Source: Allodiplogaster sudhausi (lineage: Eukaryota > Nematoda > Chromadorea > Rhabditida > Diplogasteridae). From it: DNA of 64,000 nt. The notes under the pieces were generated by a model. That model saw nothing but the letters and a program-made list of their open reading frames with translations. It had not been told where the DNA came from and made no database searches. The position numbers and the translations under genes are program-made. Every line of letters starts with the position of its first letter. Position 1 is the first letter of the stretch. The stretch is taken from assembly GCA_945643635.1 (NCBI GenBank), contig CALZFC010000001.1, forward strand, positions 4,727,501-4,791,500. The letters run 5' to 3'. This document shows, piece by piece, positions 13,357-25,570 of this stretch.

Positions 13357-13440
13357 GAAAGAGAGAGATAGTATGAGAGAGAGGGAGAGAGATAGATGGC
13401 AAGAAAGAGAGAGGGAAAGAGAGAGAAACAGAGAAAATAG
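13318..13440. repeat. (GA)n tract
   Basis: GA repeat within the duplicated segment. The corresponding place in copy B (35568-35645) also has a GA tract of different length. Confidence 0.9.
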
Positions 13441-13611
13441 ACAAAAAGCTCTTGGCTTAATCTTACAACAAGAAAAATTACTGCATTTAAGGTGGCAACC
13501 TTGCGTTTAAAAAGAAAAAAAAGAACTAAACTACCGAATCGTTTACGTGTCAGAAGCTTTCTTTTTTTGTAATAGCTTATTTCACCTGATCATACTGATA
13601 TTATGTGCCAT

Positions 13612-15300
13612 TTAAGAGAGCGTTCGAGCCTTGTATAGAGGCCTGCTCGAGAGGTTCGAGCAGGCCTCTATACAAGACATGTCGGGAACAAAATTATTAT
13701 TTTTTTATTCCTTCTAATGGCTTATGTAGCACCCTATAGAGAACCCAAAAAAATTGTTCCAAAAATTTTTTTTCTGTTATTTCATCATGGATATGCACCA
13801 TATACCCGAAAAAACTCAAATGAGCATAACTTTGTTCGTTGTTGAGATATATTAATTTTGAACTGTTTATTCAATTCCAAATTAAAAGGCGCACAAAAAT
13901 CGTGTTAATCACTTTTTAAAAATATTTCATTAAAGGCCTCATTTTGGCATTTTAATATTTCGAGTGGTGCGTTTGGGGCATAAAAACCCCCTCATGTTAA
14001 AAAACTGAAGACGCCACGTGAAAGAGCGTCCTTTTTAACCCCTAACGAGATGCCTTTCATTCAGAAATCCGTACCCCTATTTTACAATATTTTGACATGA
14101 AACGCGCAAGTAGGGTCAAAATGGCGCATTTTCGGCCGCCGAGGCACCGTGCAAGCGCATTCATCGATCCATAACTGCGCTCAATGTCAATATTACAAAA
14201 CCGTAAATATATCATCTAAGAGCTCTCACGGAGATCTTCAAATGTTACATACACATTATTTTATTGAAAAGTTTCAATTTATATGGGAAATTTCGTTACG
14301 TACAATTAGAAGGTTTAAAACACTACTTTAAAAACATTCTCGCCTGTCGACACATACATCATAAAAAAAGAGGATGAAATTTGCTACAAGATGAACCCCT
14401 TTCAATGGAATTCCATGCATACGATCTTTTGTTATAAGCCATAAGAGTAGGATAACAAGGCCTTATGGAAAAACTGTAAATAAAGGATTGGAATATTCTA
14501 ATTCGAATAACCTAAAATGTGAATTCTTGGGCGAAATGACAGCGACGATACTGGCACTACTTTTATGACTTATAACAAAAGATTGTATGCATGGAATTCC
14601 ATTGAAAGGGGTTCATCTTGTAGTAAATTTCATCCTCTTTCTTATGGTGTATGATTTGACAGGCGAAACTATTTTTAATGTAGTTTTTTAAGCCTTCTAA
14701 TTGTACAAATCGAAATTTCCTATATAAATTGAAACTTTTCAATAAAATAATGTGTATGTAACATTTGAAGATCTCCGTGAGAGCTCTTAGATGATATATT
14801 TACGGTTTTGTAATATTGACATTGAGCGCAGTTATGGATCGATGAATGCGCTTGCACGGTGCCTTGGCGGCCGAAAATGCGCCATTTTGACCCTACTTGC
14901 GCGTTTCATGTCAAAATATTGTAAAATAGGGGTACGGATTTCTGAATGAAAGGCATCTCGTTAGGGGTTAAAAAGGACGCTCTTTCACGTGGTGTCTTCA
15001 GTTTTTTAACATGAGGGGGTTTTTATGCCCCAAACGCACCACTCGAAATATTAAAATGCCAAAATGAGGCCTTTAATGAAATATTTTTAAAAAGTGATTA
15101 ACACGATTTTTGTGCGCCTTTTGAGTTTTTTCGGGTATATGGTGCATATCCATGATGAAATAACAGAAAAAAAATTTTTGGAACAATTTTTTTGGGATCT
15201 GTATAGGGTGCTACATAAGCCATTAGAAGGAATAAAAAAACAAAAAATAATTTTGTTCCCGACATGCCCGTGCTCGAGTCTCTCAGATTGGCTCTCTTAA
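13612..15300. mobile_element. 1.7-kb fold-back DNA element with proven TTAA target duplication
   Basis: The element occupies 13616-15296 and is flanked by TTAA at 13612-13615 and 15297-15300. Its ends begin GAGAGC, as in the 2.8-kb elements. Long inverted arms (about 0.75-0.8 kb) surround a unique centre at about 14456-14552. The outer left arm contains an extra small palindrome at about 13630-13675. The duplicated segment at 35.8 kb has a single TTAA (35833-35836) joining the same flanks, so the pre-insertion site is visible. The element has no coding capacity. It sits in an intron of the broken chemoreceptor gene. Confidence 0.93.
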
Positions 15301-15380
15301 AGGAGCTCGAAACAGTACTGTAATCAATTTCAAGCTTCCTGAACAATTGTACGCGCGTTTCGCTTGTAAATCTCGACCTT

Positions 15381-15420
15381 GTGTCTCAGGGAAAAGGGCG
15401 CGAATTCAAACGTGAGTTTT
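15381..15420. repeat. Dispersed GCGCGAATTCAAA-type motif
   Basis: TGTGTCTCAGGGAAAAGGGC followed by GCGAATTCAAACGTGAG. The identical motif at 35918-35957 is explained by the segmental duplication. The match at 47966-47996 is not. Confidence 0.65.
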
Positions 15421-17199
15421 TTTAAAGCTGCTTTGATGCAGTACCTGTATCCGTAGCAGAAGTGCATAGCCTTGGAGATGTCGTGGAGTCGCGACGCGCA
15501 CGCAGTGCGTGAGTAGTGCGTTCTTGAGCATGACTGCCAAGCACACCACAGCCTCCGCTGTCAGCCACGCCGAAGACGAGGTCTCCTACATATGTCATGC
15601 ATGATGCCAGCATTTGGTGTGTGCTTGAATTGTCAGAAGAAGAAGAGAAAGAGAAGATGTTCCTTTAAAGGAGCTGATATCACAAAATAATTCACATATG
15701 TTCTGGTATTTTTTTAACATGGATCAATTCGCATTTGTCTAAAAGGCAGATCTTACTTTGAACCATTTCTTTCCTCTTGTTACAAAGTGAGAAAAATATA
15801 TACAAAAACATGATGACAAAATGATGTCAGCAAAAAAAAAAGTTTTTACCTGTATATTTCAAATAGTCGAATATACGATAGGCGAACTTGTAAAATCATT
15901 GTTTTATAATTTTTCTTATTGTCAGCAATAGCCAAATAGTGGAACATTCGAAATTCCTATGCAAAATTTTTGACTTTACGAATATTAAAAAAAAACACTA
16001 AATTGTTTTTTTTTAGTTTAAATATTATATGTATGCATGAAAAATGAAATATATCTTGGACTAGGTTATTCAGCAGCATCATACATACCATCAGCGAAGC
16101 GATCCGGCAGTTAGTTCTGATTGTGAGGCGAGACAGTGGAAGAAAGAAGAAAAAGAAGAAGAAGAAGAAGAAGAACTTTGCAAATTATACTGTCCAGTGA
16201 AAAGTTCCTGTAAATACATAACAACTTATTGTTAGAAGCCCATTTATGGATATTAATAAGATATAAATATTTATTTAAAGATATCCATCGATATGCTTTT
16301 AAATATTATAATCGTTTTGTTCGAGAAACTTTAAGAGAACAAAAAGTTCACTTAATTAAAAACTTTTAATGATGAAACGGTCATTAAGAACGGTCAGGCA
16401 ATTTTCTCTATTCTCTCTAACAATAAGGAGAACGCCAGCTTAAGAGGCAATGAGGGGTTCATAACAGACAGCATAGCCGGAAGTAACGGATAGATTGCCA
16501 ACGCGATCTACTTTCTACGAATTACCCGATTACAATTAATACATGAATTGCCAATATAAAAAAATACTAGCTGTTTATGGCATCGAACCTACCTTTCCAG
16601 CTAGTATATAATAACTTACAATTAACACCGTTCCAAGAGGCCTGTCGATATTTGTCATAAGTTTCTAGTTTCTAGTTTATTACTTAATTCGTTCCGAATT
16701 ATGTAATAAACTAGAAACATTTTCACCTAATTTGGGGAAATTAAAATAAATATTTCATTCTAAAATCTTAGAAATGGAAATAGGCGTATAAATGCAAAAT
16801 TAAGGTAAATGGAAGAATGGATACAAATTGGCACGTGCTATCATTAGGCGAAGCTGCTGCTATTTGCTGGTAGTGGAGCGTGAGCGATTGGCTGCTAAAC
16901 GACTTAATTCCGTCCTCTGTGATCTCATTATGACATATGGAAATGACACAGGATTGATTGTCATCATTCAGAGTTTTCGTTTTACATACTTTTCTTCTTA
17001 TTTACTTGCAAACATCTTTAAACACAATTTATTTACACGTTTCCTGAGGAAGGTTTTGACTTTACAACACTTCTCTATAAACTAGAACAAGTCTAACTAC
17101 ATCTATTCATAATCGAATGAGAACAATTTAGTGCGCTTCACAATGGCATAATTTCAGTGCTTGTAAATGAAAATGTAAAAATAAATCATTATTTGTTGT

Positions 17200-17370
17200 C
17201 TCTTTGCCCCCCGCACCGCGGCATCGTCTTTCTCGTTCATCGTCGACGCTGCCTGCCTCTGTTGAGATGCGTGGCTCGCTAGGATAAGAAGCCAAATATC
17301 GACGGACACTTCGTCGGATTCCAAAAAGCGAAGAATCCCTCCGAATTTGGATCCCTCGACGATGTATTAA
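17200..17370 (-). pseudogene. Chemoreceptor-like exon remnant
   Basis: The minus strand reads SKFGGILRFLESDE followed by a GT. It resembles SKISTIPRLPESDE at about 12290-12345 in the broken chemoreceptor gene and a third copy at about 37595-37670. In copy B a 7-base deletion just downstream shifts the frame. This suggests an older tandem array of related receptor genes, now decayed. Another open minus-strand exon-like segment (18295-18397, hydrophobic, ending SATVHEAT before a GT) may belong to the same remnant. Confidence 0.35.
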
Positions 17371-20300
17371 TGCCTTGAATATATGGATAATATGGCTTTA
17401 AAAAAATTCACACATGCTTTTAGTGGCTAGCACAAATATGTTGTAAAGATGGAACATGTCCTTTACACGCATTTTTATGGCTTCTTTTATATCGTAAATT
17501 TGGAAAAGTTTTACGGCAAACTAATAAGGCTTCAATGGAGCAAGAGAGAAATGTTAGAAGGATTTTTCTGTTCAGCAATCTAAAGGATGAATATTCTGCG
17601 TGTGCTGTTCATAGATGAAAGATGTGCATGCGTACATATCTGCAATTATGTTACGTAGACCGCTACTCTCTACCTCTTTTTCTGTCTCTTTTTTTCTCTC
17701 AATCACTCACACTCTCATCTTCTCTTTCTATGAGACTCCTATATACTATGTAAGTTCCAGCACATTGAGAAGCGCAAGACGGCCGAGGGATTCACACACA
17801 GATGTCCGGATCGGACTCATCATTGACACGGTTCGAGAGAAATTATCGAGGAGCGAGGAATGGAAATAGTGGCGGAAAGGAAGAAATTGATAGAAAGGAG
17901 GAGAGCGAGGTCAAGATAAAGTAAGAGCTTTAATTAGTAAAATTTTTCTTCTGCTGCTCGTTCTACTCGTCCCGGTGCTAAAGATCACAGCGAACATATC
18001 AAATGAAAACAAAAAACCCCGAATCACTCTCTTTCTCTCTCTCTCGCCCTCGCTCTCCAGCCCTCTCTCCTCCTTCCTATCAACGACGATGTCAATGACC
18101 TCACAATGGTCATCCGAAGCAACTCACAAGAAAATAGTGATAAATATCTGCAACAATTTTTTTTTAAACCAAAACAAAATATAAACTAGTAAATTATGTG
18201 CGCTGCACCACCCCAGTGGAGTTTCTCTCTCTTTCTCTTAATCTCTCCCCTCTCTCTGTTTCTAGATTCTATTTCTCATTCTCTTTCTCGTTACCGTCGC
18301 TTCATGGACTGTTGCTGACTTGCTGGTCGGCACAGTGAGACGAACGGGCAAGAAAGTGAAGCGCCAAACGGAATATGTCGCCGCCAAGATCGGCAATCTA
18401 GAGAAAGAAGTCAGTCGATGGAATGCGTGCAAGTACATAAATGTTAAACTTTTGTAAAAAAGAAACTTATTTATTGCAAAAAAGTAAAAAAAAAGTATAT
18501 ACAGTGATGTGCACCAACAATGGCAGAAATGGGCGCGGCGTGACGCCGCGTGCCAATCAGACCGCATTGAATAAGTCGATGCAGAAGCAACCAAATATAA
18601 AGATCCGGATATGTACAGAATCAGGATTTTCTGGCACATCGAGCACACAGACTTTTAAAATGTAATTTTACAACTTTTTTCAATAAAGTTATTAAGAAAA
18701 TAATTACCGTATTTTGACTATCGTGAAGTTCACTATACACACGACAAAAAAACACACACGAAAGATGACACATTCTGCATTTCGTTTGCACGCCAAAGTT
18801 GCGTATTTTCTCCGCCATCCTTACTTTTTGAGCATACTTTGTTCGTTTCACGATGAAGATCAACTTTGGATGGCGAATTATAGCTTATTCTGTCATCATG
18901 TATCCTCGCTGCCACTGTTAGCTCTAAAATGAACGGTTGACCGGCCCATTTTTCGAACAATTTTCATTGCACCAAGGAGTGTTTCGTATTTTTCTTGGCC
19001 ATTATACTTGCTGTTGAATCAAGTGGAGTTATCTTCCAGAAGACAGAAGTTGCGAACGATTTTCGACCGACGTTACGACGAGATTGATCGGCTGACCTCG
19101 GAAGAGGGCACTGGTCTAGCTCTCTTCCGGCCTGGTCAGCTTTTTTTAAACTTGTGTTCCGTTTGGAATTGATAACTTGAATTACACACTGCAACCTGAT
19201 TGGTCCTTGGTTGTTTATTTTCGTCGTATCATTCACAAAGATGTTTCGCTCGTCCAAATAGTTAAGGAAACGGGGTTTGAATGGTTAACTTGCGAAAGTC
19301 ATGCCCAACAACTGCTCGTTTTGTGTTTTATTTGGAATTAAATGCTGTTAATCTTTCGCAGTGGTATAATCGGCATCGTTTAAGCCCTTCCTTGCTTTTA
19401 CTATTCCAAATTAGATATTCTCGCATATTGGTTAACATGTTTAGAGCTAAAACATATCCCAAACACTTTCGCTGAACATCGGAGATTATGTCAATGTAGA
19501 GCAGTTTTGGAACGGCGCGTATGTTTCAAACGAAAGCATTCCGCTTTCATTACAGTGGTGAACCTTTTTTCCTAAATTTTTGCATTATTGATTATGAGAA
19601 AGAGATGGAGAAGCTTGTTATCTTTTATCAGGATCGCAAATTCGAGTTCCTGTCCGCATTTTCGCGTATCGCTGGAGCATGGAGAAGCGTATCCTCGCCT
19701 GCTCCACTGCTTCATCGACTTCTCGAGTTCTCGGCTTAACAGGTATAAATGCTTCTTCGGCTCATCAGTAATCTTTCTATTATGAGAATATGCTATCTAG
19801 TCGCATCTTTTGCAGTAGTCTTCGCCTTGTAATTTAAGTCCTTCATTGCATTCGATATTTCGTACTAGTGCGACCATAATTCTTTGCATTATTCTAGGAT
19901 TTTGGTTCACACGTTCAAAATTAAAACTCATTAAAAACAATTATAATATGCGTTAAATGTACAGCAGTTCCATGCTAAATCTACAGTAAGAAGATGTCCT
20001 TTCCTACAGTATGATTCAAACTAAACCATGTGTTCATTAAATTTCTGCCACTTTTTTCTTCTACATTTTTTTCATATTAACTTATGAGATGAGAAAACCC
20101 TTGTCTTTTATCAGGATCGCTCAAGTGCTCGACCCATCGCATGCGGAATGCGCAAGAATGAAGGGGGAAGTCTCTGGTGTGCATAGAGAGGAGCCCCTGC
20201 TCTGATTCCGGATTCAAAGGTGTGTAATGCGTTTTCATTTTTAAAGTTAAGTGAAATACTTAGAATGTGAAGTTTATAGTTTCGAATATTTCCTTGTTGG

Positions 20301-20764
20301 AATTATTTTAATTTGATTTATGGCTTTTATTGGCTAGGTGGTTTTCTGTTATTTCTCTGTGGTTTTTTATCGCGAATATATATGTACCTGATTTTGCATT
20401 TTCCTGATTAGTTTGCATTCGTGTGAAGAAGGGGCTTTGCTGACAAACACTGTGTGGTGGACCCCGTTACTGTTGCTTGCGTGATGGGCCATTGGGGCGT
20501 TTTCTTCTCTGTTTGCGCTGACAAGTATTTGTGATAATGAACAAGAGACATGTTGTGAGGGATCCTGTTACAGTAGTCGATTTGTGTTGGCTTTACAAGT
20601 GGTTATGATGTACTCTGTAGGGCTATACAGTATTATCGGTTTGCGCTATTCTGCGAAACAGTATGACTTTCTTTTTAGCTGTCAGTTTCTAATCGAAGAA
20701 AACAACATTTTATTCCTTAAAATAAGTATTTTTTCGAAGCCTTAACCAACTTTTTTTGTTTAAG
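17371..20764. other. No clear gene
   Basis: Mostly AT-rich sequence. A CT-rich patch lies at 18030-18080. A loose repeat joins about 19500-19640 and 19980-20115: both contain TATCAGGATCGC after a T-rich stretch, suggesting an old tandem duplication. A patch at about 20120-20165 faintly resembles the N-terminal region of ribosomal protein S23 but carries a stop. Nothing here can be called a functional gene. Confidence 0.4.
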
Positions 20765-20904
20765 GAGCACGATGAGTTGCTCGTGGCTGGATTCGGTCGC
20801 AAGAGCCACGCCGTCGGAGATATTCCCGGTGTCCGCTTCAAGATAACTCCAATACGTCCCTCATCTCCCTCTTCAAGGGCAAGAAGGAGAGACCGCGTTC
20901 GTAG
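20765..20904 (+). pseudogene. Ribosomal protein S23 (uS12) C-terminal fragment, frameshifted
   Basis: After TTTAAG at 20761-20764 the frame reads [19 protein letters not shown] and continues DIPGVRFK, the highly conserved core of eukaryotic RPS23, a small-subunit protein at the decoding centre. Just after RFK the frame is lost. The expected C-terminus resumes in another frame as [17 protein letters not shown] and stop at 20902-20904. About 15 bases expected between the two parts are replaced by 8, a net loss of about 7 bases. The 5' part of the gene is not recognisable, apart from weak traces upstream. This copy cannot make a normal RPS23. Identification is from recognition of the conserved sequence; the frameshift is seen directly. 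Confidence 0.85.
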
Positions 20905-21614
20905 AGTCTCCCTCTTACTCTCTATCACACCATTTATTGTTATACCCTTGTTATGAAATGACATGTTTAAACGTTGTCGCATCTAATTGCAAAAATTTAC
21001 GACTTGTGGTTTCTTGTACATTGAGAGAAGATGAAGAGAAAATTTGTTGCTGGAAAGTTCTTGGGGCCTATGGACAAAGATTCGAGAATGGGTTTTCGAG
21101 GCTTTCAATCAGTTGATGCTTTACTGAATGTTTCTCAGGTCCTAGCGATGATTGAGCTCCTTCCCCACTCATTCCAATTGGTCGTTTGCTTCTCCATTTG
21201 TATGTTCAACTACCATCAATGGGGATGTGTCGCGGTCCAGCGAAAATTATATTTAGCTGTGCATTAGGAGAATCTCGCTCGGCATGGCTCGCTTCTACAA
21301 TGAGGAGATATTAGCTCGGCATGTTGAACAGAGAATGGCAGAATCTTAAAGTGAACTAATGTAAGCGTGACATAGGACGGTGTATCGGATAATTGAGCAG
21401 ACGCCAGCAACGAGTATTTGGGGTTAGAGAGCGAGGGAGGAAGAGAAGAGATAAAAGAAAAAGGAGCTGGAGGAAGAGGGGAGGGGGTTGTAGACAAAAG
21501 AAGGCACCAAGACATGATAATTTGGGCTGCTCAACTACGTGATACAGTTTAGAGTGGTGAATATAATAAGTTTTATTCTTAATTTCCTATCACTTCTCTT
21601 TATCTCAGATTTCA
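20905..21614. other. No gene seen
   Basis: Mixed sequence with open frames of modest length, for example from 21031, that have no recognisable similarity or splice context. Confidence 0.5.
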
Positions 21615-21745
21615 CTGTTTCACTCTCTCCCTCTCCCTCTCTCTGTCTCTCTCTCTCGCTCGCACTCTCTCACTCGCTCTCACTCTCTCTCTCTCTGTCT
21701 CTGTCTCTCTCTCTCTCCATCTCTCTCTCTCCATCTCTCTCTGTC

Positions 21746-21790
<45 letters not shown>
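21615..21790. repeat. (CT)n tract
   Basis: CT dinucleotide repeat with a few GT and CAT interruptions. Confidence 0.9.
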
Positions 21791-21792
<2 letters not shown>

Positions 21793-22184
21793 AAATTCAG
21801 TTCGAACTCGGCGGCAAACAAGCATAAATTGCTCTCTCATAGAGCGCATGTTGTCATAGCTTCTGTGAAGTGTGAATCGAAAAAAATGGAAGGGAAAGCG
21901 AGAGAAGGATGTGGAAGGCGGTCCGTCGATGAGCAGTGATTAATAACAATAAACTGGCCACTAATCATAAGAGGGGCACAGCTGGCTCGTACTTAGCAAC
22001 TTCTGTCAGATTCTTTTCTGCGTGTTCGATGTGTGCACGATCTGGAGAATGTTCAAGTGGGAAGACACGAAGTGCAAGCTGCTGACCATGAAGTTGATTT
22101 TCAGGCGGTGAGATCTCTTGGTCTGATAGCAGAAAGTTCTCCTGGGTTATGCGTTACCACCTTTCGATTTGTCACCTATAGCTA

Positions 22185-22640
22185 GAAGTAGGGTCGTGTG
22201 TGGTTGAGTGGTTATGGTCTCACCGGCTCGTGCAGACTGCGAGGGTTCGGATTCGCTCGGTAGCCTTTGCGGCAAAATGATCGGAATTGGTCGCAATTAC
22301 AATCAGCTCAAATTGTCACGACATTAGAAATTCAAGCACGCACAGTCTAAAGCTCAAATTATTGAGCCGTTCACATGACTCATCTATCTGTCCCCTTCTC
22401 GGTTACTTACTTACTTTATTTACGCACACCATAGTGATACGTGGAGTAAAATTTAGCAAGTGAAATAAATGCAATAAAAGAATATGTATGAAATTAATGG
22501 AAAATTAAATTAATTAGTAGCTCTCATCTGCTGTTCTCCTCCAGGCCGCGCTCCACATTCGTCTCCTTCCCTTCCCATGTCTTTCACACTCTTTCTTTTC
22601 CGTTTCCTACTTCTCAGATTCGATGATGATATGCAAGTCT
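22185..22640 (+). repeat. SINE-like tandem unit 1 with tRNA-type A and B boxes
   Basis: TGGTTGAGTGG at 22201-22211 matches the Pol III A-box consensus, and GGTTCGGATTC at 22244-22254 approximates a B box. The two starts are 43 bases apart, as in tRNA genes. The unit continues through GCTCAAAT.....TTCACAT and CTGTCC.C to a CT-rich stretch and GATTCGATGATGATATGCAAG. The same order of blocks recurs from 23005. The head is tRNA-like but does not fold into a complete canonical tRNA. Confidence 0.65.
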
Positions 22641-23004
22641 TATATGAAAGATCAGTTGGTCGTTGGCAGTGGAGAAAGGTCGTACCTTATACCGTGAAAG
22701 AGAGAGAGAGGGAGAGAGAGAGAGAGAACACCAAGAAGATTCAACAGCAGCCATTGACTCTCGAAGCGACTGTTGCATCTGCTTGGTGTTCGTTCTTTTT
22801 TGTATCGCTCATTCTTGCCCTTGACATCTCCCTCCTCGAAGATGCACTGGATGAATGTCTTCTCGTAGCCTTCATACAATTAGTTGATGCCCAAGCTTCT
22901 CTCTTGAGCTTCTGTTTGTTCATTGTCACCATGTCTCTTTGTTTCTCTCTCTCTCAACAGTGTCCTGCCTGTACAGCAGCTTTTTGGTTTACTAACTATG
23001 GCTC

Positions 23005-23350
23005 GAGAACTCGTCCTGTGTGGTTGACTGCTTGTAATCTCACCGAGTGATGCAAAGGACGAGGGTTCGGTTCCTCTCGACGGAGCTGGCTTTTGCGGCA
23101 TTCGGTCGCCCATACCATCTGCTCAAACTAACGAGACATTGGAAGTTGTTTCTCTCTCCTGTGCTCAAATTATCAAGCTGTTCACATCGATCTGTCCACT
23201 CTTACAATTAGGTCTCATCGCACTCTGACGGGCTTACATCCGCTCTATTCATCGCCGGGCCGCGCATCACATTCCTCTCCCCCTTTCGCGTCTTTCACTG
23301 TTTCACTCTTTTCTTCTTCGTTTCGTACTTCTCACAATCAGATTCGAAGA
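23005..23350 (+). repeat. SINE-like tandem unit 2 with tRNA-type A and B boxes
   Basis: TGGTTGACTGC at 23021-23031 and GGTTCGGTTCC at 23064-23074 have exactly the spacing seen in unit 1 (43 bases). The unit then shows TTTTGCGGCA, CTCAAATTAT, CTGTTCACAT, a CT-rich stretch and GATTCGAAGATGACATGCAAG. The latter leads into a GA tract, as in unit 1, so the whole roughly 820-base segment was duplicated in tandem. Confidence 0.65.
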
Positions 23351-23357
23351 TGACATG

Positions 23358-23359
<2 letters not shown>

Positions 23360-23402
<43 letters not shown>

Positions 23403-23487
23403 GAGAAGACAGAGGGAGAAGAGCGGGAGAGAGAGAGAGAGAAGGAAATGTGGAATGGCAAATAGGAGACCGACAAAGAAAGAAAGA

Positions 23488-23525
<38 letters not shown>
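23360..23525. repeat. (GA)n tract
   Basis: GA repeat immediately after SINE-like unit 2. A shorter GA run at 22697-22728 follows unit 1. Confidence 0.9.
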
Positions 23526-23526
<1 letters not shown>

Positions 23527-23756
23527 ATACATACATTACCACCAGTCTAATATAATATTCTCCTGCCTCGGTCTCTTCATTCTCTACAATTCCCTTCCAG
23601 ACCATTCCCTTACATGCCGTGTCGGTAGACGCGTGCCATGCTGATTGTGAGCGAGATTCTCAATACAGCTAATGATTACTTTTGTTTGTCGCAATAGTTC
23701 TCCATTTACGGGGTCAGATTTCAGAAAGAAGAGGTCTCAGTAACGATCGACAAAAA

Positions 23757-25570
23757 TTCCTTTTTACAATTGATGAAGTTTTAAACAAATTATGGTTTGT
23801 AGCCAACGCCGAAATTTGCTCAGAAACCCATATTCAAATGCAGATACCCAAAAAAGTATCCGAGATTTTTCCTCGTAGACACATATTATGTGTAGTTTTT
23901 CCTCCTCTTTCACGGTAAATATGGTCTTCCAACATTTTGGAACATTTTCACTGTGCTCCATATACATATCTTTTGCTGTCTTATGTGTGGTATGTGCTGG
24001 TAGTTTAAGAGTTGCGGTTCTCTTTCTTTTCTTTAGTTATTTTTCCATTTGACTGGGGGACCAGTTATGGTATTATGGGGGGGGGGATGTTTCGTGGCCG
24101 GGGAAGAGGAGCAGCCCCCTGGGGATGAGGCGGCTCCGAGCGATTGCCAGTGAGGGGTTTGGAGACGGGAGCAGAAGAAGAGGCTAGCAAGCTTCCCCGG
24201 CTGCGTGTCTCCTATCCCTCCCTCTTTATATTCCCTGTACCGTCTTAGCGACTGTCGATCAGTAGTACCTCATGGTCAGTGGTAGATCAGGTATTACAAC
24301 ACAAGTTTAAATAAAAAGTTGGGCAAAGTTATGGAGCTATGAGATAAATAGCCATCAATTTCAGACCGAAAATATTTTTTGCAAGTTTCCAAAACATTTC
24401 AAAATATGAAATTGAAAGAGAGAGAGAGCAGCAGCAGAGAGATAGGGAAACAGAGTTAGGGAGTGATAGAGGGGGACAAGCAGAGAGAGAGAGAGAGAGA
24501 GAGATAATGAATGGGGAGTAGAGAGAGGGTATGCATAGACTTCATTGTGCACTATGAAGAAATTTGCAGTTGGTGAAAACAGAATAAAAAATTGAAAGTT
24601 TGAGCAGAATTATGCAGCAATGAGATCAATAGTCATCAATTTCCGACTGAAAATATGTTTTTTGCCAGTTTCCAAAACATTTCAAAACTTTGTCCCGAGC
24701 GGGCATCGAACCCGGACCTCTTGGACGTTAGTTTAAAGGTTGAGTATAGTTGCTTAAGTGCAAATTCCAAAAATATGTTATCTTAGAATTCTTTTAAAGT
24801 TACCTAACATTGTAGCAAATTTCACGGGCTTTCTTTCTATGAACAGCTTACCCTCCCCGCGGGAGTGGCTTGGTCTGAAAAACCAGAAAAAACCATATTT
24901 TTAAATCTATTTTTACGATTTTTGCTGCTCAAAAGTTGTTTTCACGAAACGTCACCACGACCTTTTTTAAAGACAATCTATAGAGCTATAAGTCACAAAA
25001 AAGAGATTTCAAAAATCTTAATAAATAACTGAGTTATGGACATTGGAATTTTAACCTTAAATCGCTAATATCTCGAAAGAAAATTTTTTTTCGAAATCAC
25101 GATTTCACCATTTTAAAGAGCATGTCTAATAGTACAACAAGTTTTCATCAATTTTAAAAATCAAAAATTTCCTAGTACAGCTGTGTATTGCGCCCTGCTC
25201 GATCCTTACAGATAGGCTGTCTTAAGAGAACCTCTCTCTAAGACTCAAGGAGGCTTGTATAGCCCTGAGGAACTTTTGTTCTCTTTTACTTTGAAAACTT
25301 TATGAGTGATGATCCCTTGTTCATAACTAATTTTATGAGGTCAAAAAGTTTCGAAATTTTTTTCGCTTAGATATAAGTGAAAATGTTCCAAAATGTTGGA
25401 AGACCATATTTACCGTGAAAGAGGAGGAAAAACTACACATAATATGTGTCTACGAGGAAAAATCTCGGATACTTTTTTGGGTATCTGCATTTGAATATGG
25501 GTTTCTGAGCAAATTTCGGCGTTGGCTACAAACCATAATTTCTTTAAAACTTCATCAATTGTAAAAAGGA
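23757..25570. mobile_element. Rearranged fold-back region with internal TTAA end-to-end junction
   Basis: About 195 bases at 23757-23951 are the reverse complement of 25377-25570. Between them, about 24300-24410 and 24595-24690 are diverged direct repeats around a GA tract (24415-24530). A tRNA-type B box (GGTTCGATGCC, minus strand of 24702-24712) follows. At 25222-25225 a TTAA has a right-type terminus on its left (GATCCTTACAGATAGGCTGTC) and a left-type terminus on its right (GAGAACCTCTCTAAG), matching the ends of the 2.8-kb elements. It is a composite of partial elements. Confidence 0.6.

Larger units (their letters stand above)
13218..17757. repeat. Segmental duplication, copy A
   Basis: Apart from the fold-back insertion at 13612-15300, this stretch aligns throughout with 35382-38058 in the same order and orientation. 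Shared landmarks include TTCAAGCGAGAA at the left end, the chemoreceptor exons, and the ESDE-encoding segment near 17.3 kb. Similarity stops near 17757 at GTTCCAGCA. Small indels are scattered throughout. Copy A lacks about 84 bases of the TM2 exon that copy B keeps. Confidence 0.85.

Noticed and set aside
22201..22260. Functional tRNA genes at 22.2, 23.0, 24.7 and 33.3 kb
   Set aside because: A and B boxes are recognisable but complete cloverleaf pairing (acceptor and anticodon arms) is not; they fit tRNA-derived repeats better.
22577..23050. 157-codon plus-strand open frame
   Set aside because: Crosses a GA tract and the SINE-like unit; composition and context indicate non-coding DNA.
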